Part shown: piece by piece, positions 44,601 to 56,497 of the stretch
Numbering within the stretch: the stretch's first letter is position 1
How the letters are laid out: the number at the start of each line of letters is the position of its first letter
Source: Pardosa pseudoannulata
Lineage: Eukaryota > Arthropoda > Arachnida > Araneae > Lycosidae
Length of the DNA stretch: 64,000 nt
Direction of reading: 5' to 3'
NCBI GenBank assembly: GCA_032207245.1
Contig: CM063498.1
Coordinates: 91,658,632-91,722,631, forward strand
The notes under the pieces: model-generated
What the model saw: the letters and a program-made list of their open reading frames with translations, nothing else
Told to the model about the DNA's origin: nothing
Databases searched by the model: none
Made by a program: the position numbers and the translations under genes

Positions 44601-47600
44601 CCTCTAAATACTTTATATTTTCTCCCATAAATGGTTTTACCTGTTCAGAATCAAATTTAAATAATAGATATCATTCTAATAGGATAGTAATTACAAAAAC
44701 TTACCTTAGCACTTAAATAATTGAGTATTTTGGTATATTAGAATCATTCTTCTTGTCTGCTTACGTATCTTAGGTTTTCTAAAATAACTGAAACTGACTT
44801 GTCCAAAATATGTAATCATTCTTCCATCTTCCCGCTCTGTCTCCCTGCTCAAAGACTGCCTGAACAATTACCAAAATGCAAAATGCTGACTTTTAAACTG
44901 CAATTCATAGGTTCAAATCTCATTGTAAAATGAATGTTTTAATACATTTAGAATTGACTTTTTAAAAAGTAGGTCTCAGTGTTTAGATCGTGTGTATACA
45001 AAAAGTAAACTATTACTCCAGACCAAACCCCCTCTTGATTGAGAAATTTTTTAGAAGGTGGGGATTAAGATTAGATTATTTATTGTTGTAAGTTATTAGC
45101 TGTATTTAAGATTCCTAAGTTGGTAATATATAAGTTACAACATCAGAAAATTATCTAAATTTCTGATATTGTAAAAAATTTAATACATTTTTAAAATTTA
45201 TTTTTTAATTGAATTTTTATAGAATATGATAGATAATTTCACATAACAAAAAGCTGTGCAAATATTTTACAGAGTAATTTATTATGTTTTGATTAATATT
45301 GCATAGTGATATATTAAAACAACCTTATTTTAATTACATGCTATGTTATTAGGTATCAGTTCATATCTTTTTGGTATATACTTAAAAATATAAATTAATA
45401 TGAATAAATTAGTATGAATAATCATTTTTGCTATCAGTAAGATGAGACCACCTCAGTGATGATTTAAGTAATGGAGGTAATTTATCACCTTATAACAAAG
45501 TTGGTCCTGAAATAGAGAAATTGAGACAAGTAGACAAAATAATTCATATAATTCTCATCCATATAATAATTCATATAGACTCTCATTCATATAGAGAGTC
45601 ATATAGTTTTACATGAAAATTAATTTTATTTGACAAATTGTATCATTCACATCCAAATTTTTCTCTATTCCTGACCAAAAACTGTAAAGGTTATATTTAG
45701 TAAATACATTTTGCAGCTATTAATTAATCACCCATCAGTTCTCAGAAAGAAGTAGAGTGGGATATAACTAAAACTGGGCTATGGTTTTATAAATGAGGTA
45801 TAAAGTGGATTACCACAAGGGCATAAAATGCCAGGGCTGGAGAGGTAATGCTGCTCACTAGTACCATTATTCTCTCAAAACTTTCTCAAAAATCTGGTAT
45901 CAAGGTCTCAGATCAGGATTCTTCTGTCATCTTGTTTTCTTTTTTATCTCCACCTTTTTAGGAGCACATTTAACCCTTTCGCGCCTACTGTCCAGCAAGA
46001 AACGCACTCACTTCCCGGCCGACACGCTGGTATGCCAGAGCATTTTCTCGTTCACCCCCGACCGTCACATATGTGTGCCAGTGTTGTGGAACATTTTAAA
46101 AACTATAAGTTTTGACACAAGATGGCATTGTATGTTCATATGGATTTAGATACATGTAGATTTGACCTTGTACTTAATAAGAGAGTAGTATGATACACAT
46201 ACAAGTGTTTTTTGATTATATAAACATGAGGGAACAGGAATGTTTCCGATTGACATGTTTTATGACGGCTCTTTAAATTCTCACGTGGTGTTTGTTTATG
46301 TAAGCAGGGGAGTTTTATTTTTGCTAAAGCATTGTGTATTTCTATTTGCAGTCCAGTTTTTAGTACAGAATTAGATCTGACAGACTTGATTTTTTTTTCT
46401 CTTTTTATTGTTAGATTTTCAAAGTGTCGAAAGTGTTTAACTGAGCTTGAAATAGCTAAAATGACGCGAAATATTTCAGATTTTGATTCTGAAACAGATT
46501 AGGATATTAGTAATTATAATATATTCTAATTGTTCTTTATGTTCATAATGGATCTAGTGATTCTAATGATGATGAGGAAATTTCTGACAAAGGTGATGAC
46601 GATGCTTCGTTTTTTCACATTCCTGAAAAATCCTCCAAAATGGCAAATGAGTTACTATGAGTGGAAGAACTGTAACTTAGGACTATTTGTAGATCCCTGT
46701 TTTTAAAAATTTTTATACAAAAAAGGTTTGAATAACATAGTATTCAGTTTTGCATTGTTAAAAGTCATTAAATACTAAGTAAAAAATGAAAAAAAAAGTA
46801 AAGTGTAAAATATATATTTAAATAAGAAATAGCTTAAGTAAATAAAGTATCTATAAACATATATAAATCCTATCCATTTAAATACTTTATGCAGCATTAT
46901 TAAATAAGGCATTGCTACTTCATTAATTTCATGAATTTACGCTTAATAGCAAAAATCTCCGGCCCAGGATACTCACTCGTGAAAGTGACTGCCGGCCTCA
47001 GAGAAAAACGAGCGTTTGCACTTCCCGTCGTGAAAGGGTTAAAAAAAGAAATCCTTTTCTGATTGAAAGAGATTCTGAATGTGATTGATACTTGCCAGAT
47101 ATAAATTTTATTGCCATGTCCTCTTCTTTCTACCAATGGGTTAGGGCTAGCTATTTGGATTACTATCTTTTTGTGTAATTCACATAAGAATTTCTTTGTT
47201 CTCAAAGCCATTGGATTTTATCATCCTTGACCTCAGTCCTGTCATAACTGTCTTCTTGATATGACCACTTGTAAGTTTCAGTCCTGTATAACACAAGTCT
47301 GTTTCATTTATTACGTCAAGATTTAACAAAATTTGAATAATTTATTTGATTTCACTTGAAAAGCAAAATTTTGTGTAAATCATAATATTTTAAAACTTTC
47401 TTATAGTTTAATGGGTTATAGGTTTAAAAATATGAATAATATGAATTTAGAAAATTTATATTTTGTAAAAATAGCATTTTCATAAATCTTTCATTATTAG
47501 TTTTTTTTTCCCTTTAGTTTCAAAATGCACATATGGTAATTTATTTTCCTAAAATGTTATTTTATAGAAAAAAGAGTCTAAAGAATCTGGATTGTGTCCG

Positions 47601-49968
47601 AAGGAAGAATCCCCAAATTCTGGATTGAGCTTAAACAATGATACCAAAGATTCAGAATCATATATGAAGAAAGAAATGAAAAATGACTTGACAAAACCTC
47701 AGGAAACTTATACTAGTCAACTCAGTATATCAGATTATTTTAACATGAAAATGAAGGGAAAAAAAGGTATACCTTATATTCAAATTTTTACACCTAGTTT
47801 CTATTGTGTATGCTTACCTACTAACTTTTATATGTTATTCATTTTAACCATTCTTTGCACCTAAACCTGAATTTTTATTGCAAATCTAAGTGTTTGATAC
47901 AATTTATATTTTCCTTACAAGTTAACACTTTTGTTTCACTATGATCACATGAATATCACTCATAGCAAGAAAACATTGGATTTCAACATTAGAATAGCTT
48001 ATCAGCAATAAATTTGCTCTTAAAATTTGATATTGATGAAAATATTTTTTATCCTTAATGTAGTAAATAAAATTATATTTATGCAACAAGGTTATTACAA
48101 CTTCTCAAAAGCCCTTTAAAGTACTTATTTTTTTATTTTAAAAAATCACCTAGGTCCTACAGCAGCTAGAATTTGAGTATTAAGTCAAATTAAATTGCAC
48201 CATATTTATCCTATTGACAATTACTGTCACTACTTGTAAATTTTGTAAAAATTTGTTAAACGCTCTGGATATTTGGGAGGGTGAATAATTTGTGAACAGA
48301 TTTTGAATGTTTTAAACGAATGTTTATATCTTTTTGGTTGTGTGAGCTATGTTCTCAAAAGTTTTTACTGTTCTAATTATTTTATAATACAAACTCTAAA
48401 AAAAAAAATTTTAATTGGAAAAGGTAAATTAAAGTAAGGTTTGAACCATATTATCACTGAAAGCATGAGAAATAACACTTATCTAAAGTCATCTGCATAT
48501 CTAAAGTTACAAAAAAAAAAAAATGTTTTTTTCTTTTTTTGGTTTTAACACATGCACAAGGTATTCTATAACTTTTGGCTATATGGTGTATATTTCTTTA
48601 GAGTATGGATGTTAATTTGGTACTTTATAAATTTATATAACTTCTTTTTATACTTTATGTTAAGAGTTTAAAAAGCATTGTTCTATTGCTATTAATGTTT
48701 CACCATTTTTTATATGTTAATTTCTTTTATCTGTTTTAGGCGATGAACAAAAAGCATGTACAAGTGAAATAAAACAAGAAATTGATAGTTGTCACAATAA
48801 AACAAATTATGAAATAGAAAAAACGAAGTCTGCTTTTCAGAGTGACAGAACTAAAAATACTGAAATAAAGTCTGATTCTGAAGCTAATAAATCAGTTTGT
48901 GAATTAAATCAAGAAACAGAAGATATCCAGAATGACATGATGACAGAGGATGCAACAAGAGTTCGTAGTAGAAAAAAACACAAAAAGAAACGAAAAAGTT
49001 CAGAAATAAGTCAAAATGAGGGTGATTGCAAAACTATATCATCTGAAAAAGAATGGGAGGAAACAGTAAATCCACACAAGAAACGGAAAAAAATGGCTGG
49101 GGATTTAGGTCATGTTTGTGAAGAGAAAATGCAGGGAAAGTCAAATTTAATGGTTGATGAGTTAAATGTTTCAGATAAAAAAAGAAAAAGACACAAAAAA
49201 GAAAGTCTCAATTCTACAGATACTATAGAATCATCATCAAATCAGAGTATAGTAACTACATCATATAAAAAGAAGAAAAAATCACACAGGAAGGACAGTA
49301 AAATTTCAAATCCCATAGAACTACTTTCAGTAACATCACTAAAAAAAGAAGTGTCAACAAATAGTCAGCTAGCAAATAATGTCTCTACAGAAAGTTTAAT
49401 GGAAACAGTTGGTGAAACCTTTACAAATATTGACAATAACAAATCAGAAAAAAAGCAAAAGAAACTTAAAAATAAATTTAAATCAGTTAAAAAGTTGAAG
49501 AGTTGTTTGAAAAGTAAAAGCAATGATTATACTGTAAAAAATGTTTCTTTTAATGAAAGCGTATCATACAAAATCATTGATTCTGAAAGTGAATCAACTA
49601 GTTCTGTTTCTGATAGTGAAGATGAAAATTCAAAGGATTTTGATATAACAGCAAATAATAATCCTGAACTTAAAAGGGACCCCAGTGACACTAAAACTGA
49701 AATGGAAAATTGCAATATAGAACAACAGAATGAAACTAATTGTATTAATGGGTCAGAAACAGTTTCTGAAGAGAAAACAAAAAAGTGTAATTCATTATCT
49801 GGTTTCCCTTCACCAGATTCACCTTATTATAACCCTTGGGTTGAGAGCCAGCAACAAGCCTTAAAGATGGAACAATATAAAAACTTATTAAAGGGTTTAA
49901 AAAAACATGATATATTAAAGACTTCCAATTTGTCATTTATAAAAGGTTACGGAAATTGGGGGTTTTAA
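38032..49968 (+). CDS. PINX1: PINX1-like G-patch protein, 6 exons, complete
   Basis: PINX1 is a nucleolar and telomere-associated G-patch protein that binds TERF1 and telomerase and, as in yeast Gno1, assists a DEAH helicase in pre-rRNA processing. Six exons (64+123+178+94+199+1229 nt) join in frame to 628 aa. In order: NLWLNDDSSFGQKM and a G-patch at about 24-66 (KMGWKKGKGLGKKEDG, then GLGF); the conserved YPKLYSAKDVSRYSEKDMKS segment; QLSISDYFNMKMKGKK near 204-219, equivalent to the 'IQEYF..RM' motif; then about 400 residues of Lys/Ser/Glu-rich tail. The tail makes it nearly twice the human length. An RVxF-type motif, KNVSF, is at 486-490. The start ATG lies in an exon whose frame is also open upstream to the acceptor at 38008, so a longer N-terminus is possible. 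GPATCH4 was considered but the SNDDS-like and EYF-like motifs favour PINX1. Confidence 0.87.
38525..38647 (+). CDS. PINX1: PINX1 G-patch exon
   Basis: Encodes DSSFGQKMLLKMGWKKGKGL then GKKEDGIKENLKVKFRNTNS, the G-patch domain. The acceptor is CTTTAG and the donor GTATTT. Confidence 0.95.
38648..40783. other. PINX1 intron after G-patch exon
   Basis: 2.1 kb AT-rich intron; the SINE at 40476-40662 is the only recognisable element. Confidence 0.65.
40476..40662 (+). mobile_element. tRNA-derived SINE copy
   Basis: Head GCTAAACAATGGCCTAATGC, then CTCTTTGGTACTGGAG, a B-box (GGTTTGAATCTC), GCTTTAAGCAGTAAG, AACTGTAGAC and the 3' end AACCAAACC. A full-length member of the family at 574-761. Confidence 0.85.
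40784..40961 (+). CDS. PINX1: PINX1 exon 3
   Basis: Completes the G-patch (GLGFKDDSYNNV) and continues into MKTEYESILKSLRSEYPQQK, ending with SRIVKGRI and AG of a split Arg codon. The donor is GTAAGA. Confidence 0.9.
40962..42440. other. PINX1 intron 3
   Basis: AT-rich intron with a TA microsatellite at 41617-41656. Near 41955-41995 a sequence reading CAGGGTTCCCACTC on the minus strand looks like a hAT terminus without a partner, and near 42170-42200 TACAGTCCTGGCCAAAA on the minus strand resembles a Tc1-like terminus. Confidence 0.5.
41617..41656. repeat. (TA)n microsatellite
   Basis: About 20 AT units in PINX1 intron 3. Confidence 0.95.
42441..42534 (+). CDS. PINX1: PINX1 exon 4
   Basis: One base completes Arg, then YPKLYSAKDVSRYSEKDMKS and IFICSLPFEDN; this matches the conserved region after the G-patch domain of PINX1. 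The acceptor is TATTTAG and the donor GTAAGT. Confidence 0.93.
43374..44205. mobile_element. Possible hAT-like element with subterminal CTTAAAAA motifs
   Basis: The left end CAGGATGTGTACAATCC and the right end, reading inward CAAGGTGTGTATTCAAA, are imperfect inverted termini, and both subterminal regions repeat AAGGAC and TTAAAAA motifs. No convincing target duplication or coding sequence was found. Confidence 0.35.
44860..45030 (+). mobile_element. tRNA-derived SINE copy (diverged)
   Basis: Contains an eroded B-box (AGGTTCAAATCTC), GTAGGTCTCAGTGT and a CAGACCAAACC end. It is more diverged than the other copies. Confidence 0.65.
45974..47038 (+). mobile_element. piggyBac-like element flanked by TTAA, deletion derivative
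   Basis: The left terminus CCCTTTCGCGCC and the right terminus reading inward CCCTTTCACGACGGG are inverted and each abuts TTAA (45970-45973 and 47039-47042), as expected for piggyBac insertion. GC-rich subterminal sequence occurs on both sides. Around 46461-46660 an acidic Asp/Ser/Glu-rich reading (MTRNISDFDSETD, then an EISDKGDDD stretch) resembles a piggyBac transposase N-terminus, broken by stops and a frameshift. The catalytic DDD region is missing. Confidence 0.75.
47568..47766 (+). CDS. PINX1: PINX1 exon 5
   Basis: Phase 0 start after TTATAG, 66 codons plus G. A hydrophilic segment ending TSQLSISDYFNMKMKGKK, equivalent to the conserved 'IQEYF..RM' motif in PINX1. The donor is GTATAC. 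Confidence 0.88.
47767..48739. other. PINX1 intron 5
   Basis: AT-rich; no element recognised. Confidence 0.6.
48740..49968 (+). CDS. PINX1: PINX1 terminal exon, lysine-rich tail
   Basis: After a TTTTAG acceptor, 1229 nt remain open to TAA: about 409 residues with repeated Lys-rich blocks (KKHKKKRKSS, KKRKRHKKES, KKKKKSHRKDSK, KKQKKLKNKFKSVKKLK) alternating with Ser/Asp/Glu-rich stretches, plausible nucleolar localisation signals. A more ordered end carries PSPDSPYYNPWVESQQQALK and terminates GYGNWGF. KNVSF at residues 486-490 fits a PP1-docking consensus. Confidence 0.85.
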
Positions 49969-49973
49969 ATAAA
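49968..49973 (+). terminator. Candidate PINX1 poly(A) signal
   Basis: AATAAA overlapping the last base of the TAA stop codon. A 3'UTR this short would be unusual, so a later signal may also be used. Confidence 0.35.
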
Positions 49974-52900
49974 CATATGTTTAAGTTATTATATCAGTTG
50001 TTTTTTATTATTCACCATAAACAGTGCTTTATTTCAAGTCAATTGATATTATAGATGACTGTATATTTGTTAAATTATATTTCTTTTAATTTTTTTGTGA
50101 AATGAAAGATGCCTCTGTTATATAAGAATCATTAAAAACAGAATTTGCTACTGTGTTGAGGTGGTATTTATAAGGTACATGAAAAAAATATTTCTTTAGG
50201 GGTTTGTCTAAAATAGGCTTAATCCAGCCAAGACTTGATTGGAAATGCATTCTTATTGGGCTTGATTTGAGATGAATTTCCAATGCAGGCCAAATTGAAA
50301 ATTAATTTTATTTATAGGTATTATTTCAGGCATGTTGTAGCTGTGCGAAACTGAGGTGATTTCCAATATCTGTGCCCAGCTGCTCCTAAAACTGTGTTTT
50401 AACAGAAATGACGCTGAAACTGCACCATTTTTAGAAATTTATGCAGTTTTTACACTTTTAGACTAGATGAGTAATTTTGTCAGTTCTTTTATTTAAAGAA
50501 TTTTCTCTGTCAAACATCACTGAATGCTAGATTTTCGAGAGGGGAAAATAGGCCATATTTCTTCTTCTGACTTAATTTATCTGATAAAGTACATAACAAA
50601 AGAGAAAGTAATTTCCTGCTTCAGGCATTCTGTTACTCTTTGATACTACAGACTCAAGATTTCTCGAAAATATCCAACTAAGAATTAAAATTCTGTACCC
50701 TATAAAACGAAATACATATATATGTACAGAGATGGCAATTTTCCAATCTTTGGTTGAGTTTCGCTTTGTTTTTCTACACACAATTTCTGCTTATTTGCCA
50801 ATTTCCACTTTTTATTGTAAAATTCTTCTTTTATCTTTCTTAAGTTTTTGAGCGTGTGTATTAATTTTAGGAAATTCTGCTTTTTCCCAAATCTCCTTCC
50901 TATTTATAAATCTTTCAAAATTGAAAAGAAATGCATGTATTGGTGAGATGATCATCTCTTGAAACCACATTTATACAATCGGGATCAACAATCAAACACT
51001 TCACAATTGCAGATTGCTTCTGTAATATAGTGTTACAAGCTTTAAAAATGATAATCAAGAAGTCCACTTATTGGGAAAATATGAAAATGATTTACTATTA
51101 CAAATATGCATTTACATAAGGATTTGGCCTAGGCCATTCACACAGCTCTGTTCCATTGAGAGGTGAATGACTTCTTCCATGCAATCTGGGAGTGAAAGTC
51201 ATATTTTTTAAGATATGTTTAAATTGAGATTAAATTTACATTTTTTGGAATCAATCAACAATTTTTAAAATTAATTTTGAAGTTGATATTCTTGTATTTA
51301 TTTTTAGCAGTGAAGCCATGGAGGGGGGTGTAATATCCCTAAGTATTGTTCTATACATGTATTACATATGTAACTATTACTGCATTAATTTTTAGTTATA
51401 AGATGAAAGGCTGAATCTCCCCCATTTCTTGGTACTCTGGGTTATAGCCTTAAACAAATGCAAATAAATCAGAGCAATCTAATTTGGAATGTTAAATATT
51501 ACTACTGCTGAATTTTTCTGGTCAAGTTACAGTCTCATTTTGCGTAGATAAATGATTTTTTTAACAGTTTCAGTATTAATTGCACAAGCCTTATTATAAC
51601 ATCAACATGAACACATTGTAAAAGAACTAGATTTTATTTAGGATTCCTTTTCCCGTTAAAAAATATACAGATTTCTTATACGACAGCAAAAAGTTTCTAA
51701 CAATTAAAGGTACATTATTATGACAAGGCAACATAAATTAAAATAAATGAATTGAAAATTTTTCATTATAAAATAAGAAATCTGGTTTTTCTTAAGCAAT
51801 AAAAGGTGACTTTAATATGTATATTTTGACAGGTGATAAATGATTTACTCCTTTCTGAATGTTATAGATAACCTTCCATTCAGTAACATTGTTATTTTGT
51901 GTCACCTGCTATGAAACAACAGACATATTTGAAATCCTAAATGCCATATAAAAAGCAGCAGACACTTTCAATAACTTAATAAAACATAGTTTTGGGAATT
52001 AAAACGTCTTTAAATTTGAGTTTTTTAAGGGGGAACATCATCTTTATAACTTCACAAATTCAATTTTTTTACTTCTACATTTTTAGAATTTCTGGATATT
52101 TTTGTATTGTTTAAAACAAACTCGAATGAAATATGCAAACTAGAACCTGTACAATAATACAATTTATGCACTAAATATTATTGTTTTGAAAAAATTAAAA
52201 TACTTTAAATGTATTTTACTAAAAATGTATTTTTTTTTTTTAACTTGCTCAAACTGTAAATAAAAATCTATTGTACATATTGATTTAAAAAAATTTTTCC
52301 AGTAAGTATGTTGTAGACCTACAATGAAACTCTGCCAATTCTTTTCGTTGTTAATTTTATTTAGTAATTACAGTATCTGAATTAGATTTTTAAACATTAT
52401 CTTTGAAAATTTCATGCCCTTATGTAATATTTCTGATACTTCTTAAAAAATTAAACAGGTGTAGAATGATACCTAATAATTATTGCTTACAAAAAAGCAA
52501 AAGTTATGAATGAAATTTATCATGTGTTGTTGCACGTTTGAGCACAATGTGTCAGAATTGTTTATTAATTATTTTAAACAAAGCTCTCACTTTTCATTTT
52601 ATATGAAAAGTGCTGTGTACAGTTCAACAATGCTAGCAAGAAACTGACCTATAGGCAAAAGCAAAGTGAGTGAACATACTTCGACCAAATTGGTCAAGAG
52701 GGGTTGCTAACTGCGGAGTAGCCCTCTTCGGCCAATGCCCAACGAACTTTTTCAAGATCTGCATCCTCCCTCGGAGAGTGAACAAGGAAGGAGTGTGGAG
52801 CTTAATTTCTTCTGCATGAGTTTATACACCAAGATGCCATGTTGGCATATCTTCGACCGAGTGTGGTCCCATTGTCATAATGGCCTGAATAGCATTTTTA

Positions 52901-54411
52901 TTTCCTATTTACACCTTTATTTATATTCAAAATAAACAAAAATTGTTATTGGGTTTTTTTTTTTTTCAATTTTGTATTTTCTTACGAGTACTCCACTTAT
53001 ACGTGCGGCTGGCCTAGACACTCTGTTGGCCTCATTTTAATATTCTTATTTTGTAGGAAGAAATTAAATTCAGTAAAATTAATTAAAGACAGAGATTTAA
53101 TGCTGAAAATCTCATTTATTTACGATAATAAATAAAATAGATGTGATAAGGCGAAAAATAAGAAAAAAGATCTTCCATTTAAAGTTGCTTAAAGCTAATA
53201 TGCCCTCTTAAGTGTATGAAGATGTTTAACCTACTCTATTTATAAAATTCTAAAGTTGTATTATTTTATGTAACGGTCAGGAGGTTTCTAGGCCTATTTG
53301 AAAATACAACAATTATTAAATAATAGAATATGTGGATTCAGAAAGGCTTTATTTAGTGATGGCTGCATGTCCGAAGAAGATCCATCGACTGAATGCAGAG
53401 TTTTGGAGGTAAATTAATATACAGAAGTAACCCTGATAAAAATGCAGTAATTTATGATCAAAATAAATGTTTTCTTTGGAATTTGATCTCATATTTTCGT
53501 CGTGATCACAATATTTTCTTTACTTTGTACAGAGAATTAGCAATGAAAACACACACTACCGCTATCGTCATAAACACATTTTTAGAAAAACGTGAGTGTT
53601 GATTCGATCAAAAAAGCTGAAACAGATGCTTCTGTATGAGCATTTAATAATACCAATGCAATATAGTGTTAAAAAAGGAACAGCTGAGTTTTAAAATGAC
53701 ATCAGCTCTAGGACGGCCTTGCGATAACAGTAGCAGGTGTTTGTGCTCTTTGTGTAACAAGACGAAAGTGTACGATTGACATAAAATTTTGCTGCAGTAA
53801 TATTCTAAATTCCAGATTAGATTGGTTTGGTTTATTTGCATTTCTTTTAAGCTGCATCTCAACTCAGCGAGAAATTGGGGAGAATGGATGCATCCCTTTG
53901 TATTTAGGCCTCAAAATTAATGTAAAAATGTATTTTTATAGAGGATTATAATCTCCACATTCCTTCCTTTGGTTTGTGATAAAGGTAAAAACTGGTAAGA
54001 TTTTTATTACTCTTTTATTTCTTTGAAAAGTATTTTAATCACGAAAAGTTTCAGTGTTCTACTGTTTTACAAAGTGAAAGTTATAGTTTTAAAATTTTAT
54101 ATTATTTTACATATTAGCAATAAATTTATAAAATTGAAATATCTGGTGAATCATCTTTACACACAGGTAATAGAAGATTGCATACGTTTTTTGCGCGATA
54201 ATTTAATATAACCAAGGTGATAATAATTTGACAAGCACTTGACATGAAATTCACTTTAAATCTTTTTTCATTTTGCAAACGTTTGTTATTCTAGCAGCGG
54301 ATTAACAACCAGTCAAACAGATGCCGAAAGAAACCGAAAAAGAAATAAATTAGCCGAATTTCAATAGATAAAATGAAATAGCTAAAATTTTTCATGTCAA
54401 AATGGAAGAAA
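49969..54411. other. Intergenic DNA downstream of PINX1
   Basis: No gene recognised. A less AT-rich stretch at about 52640-52900 does not match anything I know. An ATG-started 17-codon reading (MAACPKKIHRLNAEFWR) near 53358 runs into a GTAAAT, but I saw no continuation. Confidence 0.5.
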
Positions 54412-54603
54412 GCTAAACAATGGCCTTATGATTAGGGCGCCAATATTCGGAACCGTGGAGTTCATGGGCTCGAATCCCGCTGTGATATGGAGATTCTAAC
54501 CGTTCGGAATCGAATTTAAGCAATAGGTCCCGATATCATTACCTCTCCCCCCCCCTTCCGTGTTACACAAAAGTAGACAGCAGCGTTCCAAACCGACCCA
54601 ACC
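54412..54603 (+). mobile_element. tRNA-derived SINE copy
   Basis: Head GCTAAACAATGGCCTTATG, B-box (GGCTCGAATCCCGC), AATAGGTCCCG, AAAGTAGACAGCAGCG and an ACCGACCCAACC end. GAAGAAAGC/AAAGAAGC flanks may be an eroded duplication. Confidence 0.82.
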
Positions 54604-55454
54604 AAAAAGAAGCAAAACTTATTTTAAAATTAATATTAAACACTATAAAACGAATTAACTTACTTAAAAGTTTTAATCATTTTGACAAGTTAAAGATAGA
54701 AAAATATATCTCTACCCAAATCAAACCCAAAAGAATCCAATAAAATTTTTTATTTCCCTCTTTCTGATAGTCTCCGATCAATTTAGGCTGTCTAAAAGCT
54801 TCCGCAGGTTTACCTGATTTCATCAAGTTTCATCATGATACGCTCAGCCATTTTGGAATACATAACAGCTATATATACATACACACACATACAAACAATG
54901 GACATTAAATAAGTATATTTTTGTCATTATGTGATTAGAACAATAAAGCACCAACTGGGGGGGAGGGGTAAATACCCTGGCAGGGTTATGAATAAATTTA
55001 TCGGATTCAAAGAAATAATAAAAACATTTAAAGAGAATTCTGGAAGATTTTTGACTTTCATAAGGAATATTCAGTAAAACAATTCCATATTTAAATCGGA
55101 TGTCGTTTTCTGCTTGATTCAAGAGTTAAGTTCAATATTTCTCAAACAACTTGAGTAAGATTTCAAAACAGTACGTCTCTGACTTGCCAAAAACCTGGGT
55201 TCTCGATTAGAAACGAGTATTTTGATTGTAAAAAGAGAGCATTTATAAAAGATCTAAAAAGGTTTTAAAAAGAATTAAGCATGTCGAGCTAAAAAGGAAT
55301 GAATATTTTGATTCAATTTGCTTCATCCTACTTATGTGAGGCTAGTTTTTGAAAGTTAGTGGCGATCTATTGAACAAAATTTCGTGCTCAGTCATGAAGT
55401 CGTCTTGAGCCGGAAGACTCAGGAGGACTTCCGGCTTGTGATTTCCGTATCTGG

Positions 55455-55640
55455 CTTAACGATGTCTGAATGGGAAGGACGTTGCTCTTTGGTACAGGAG
55501 TTCAAGTGTTCAAATCTCACTTCTGGCAAGATGCTCGTAGCTCTTCAGATTCGGCTGAAAGCAGAAGATCCTGGTCTATTTCTCTCTTTCACTTTCAAGT
55601 GTGTAAACACTAGTCTCGCGTTACAAATATTTCGAAGTAC
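55455..55640 (+). mobile_element. tRNA-derived SINE copy (diverged)
   Basis: Contains CTCTTTGGTACAGGAG, a B-box-like GTGTTCAAATCTC and GGCTGAAAGCAG. The body after that is diverged from the other copies. Confidence 0.6.
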
Positions 55641-55759
55641 GAACTTACTTTAGATAGAAGTAGTAAAACTCATTTTAAACATCACTTATTTACCATTTCG
55701 CTTCAGTCCAGACAAACTGTGAGCTAACCACAGATTAAACGAGAAACTTTAAAGTTCGA

Positions 55760-56497
55760 CTTAAAAAAGTCGTTTAACGGCTAACCGAGATTAATCTGTG
55801 TTTAAATGGAGAGTTGTGTCACACGATTCGTTGGTGCCAGGTTTTAACCCTCTAAGCGGTTTGCACGTACATTACCGCCAGCTGTCACAGACAATTTTCG
55901 ACCTCCAAAAACGTTCCAAAAATAGATGAATTGTACATTTCTGACAGTGCTTTCCCCCATGAAATTATGAGGTAGGAGGGTCAGGTCGATTGATTAGGAA
56001 CTTCACCCCTCTTTTACTGATATTTTTTGAGGGATGCTCCCCTACTCTCTGAGGAACAAAGACGCTGATAGCTTCTCATTGCTTTGTCAATCTATATTTC
56101 GAAGTATTTCGTTTGCGGTAACATATATATCGCTAATTGCACCACTGAAATATCTTGGATAACTTTAGAAAAAAAATATAAATAATTCTCAAAAAAAATT
56201 TTTTTTTATTCTTACTTTTAGAATACATTATTTCTTATGTGACGATCTTCGAGACTTGACGAGCTTTATGTGTATTAAAAATTAACAGTCAATAATGTCT
56301 ATTTATATATATATTTATAACCGAAAGTAAAGGAACAATAACGAGGGTGGGGCAAAGGGTGAAGTAAAAAATCATAGAACACTTTGGTGACTGACACAAT
56401 AAATCTTTAGCGTATTTTTTGGAGAATTTTTTCCCGGTATGTTCCACTTGGAGGGTTAATCGCGGTTAGCAATTAAACGACTTTGGTGAGACCGGCC
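55760..56497. mobile_element. Inverted-repeat element interrupted by a piggyBac-like insertion
   Basis: Left part AGTCGTTTAACGGCTAACC and right part, reading inward GGCCGGTCTCACCAAAGTCG then TTTAATTGCTAACCGC, are inverted repeats. The same repeat without an insertion is at 60146-60266. The interruption starts and ends at TTAA. The left outer boundary is eroded and approximate. Confidence 0.65.
55848..56455. mobile_element. Second piggyBac-like element, nested
   Basis: The left terminus CCCTCTAAGCGG and the right terminus reading inward CCCTCCAAGTGG are inverted repeats, each next to TTAA (55844-55847 and 56456-56459). It is 608 bp and non-coding. Its terminal sequence differs from the element at 45974, so it belongs to another subfamily. 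Confidence 0.72.

Larger units (their letters stand above)
42535..47567. other. PINX1 intron 4, largest intron
   Basis: 5 kb holding a moderately GC-richer unidentified stretch (about 42630-43090), a possible hAT-like element (43374-44205), a SINE (44860-45030) and a piggyBac-like element (45974-47038). Confidence 0.6.

Noticed and set aside
55384..55653. Plus-strand 89-codon ORF
   Set aside because: It overlaps a diverged SINE copy, which explains the less AT-rich composition.
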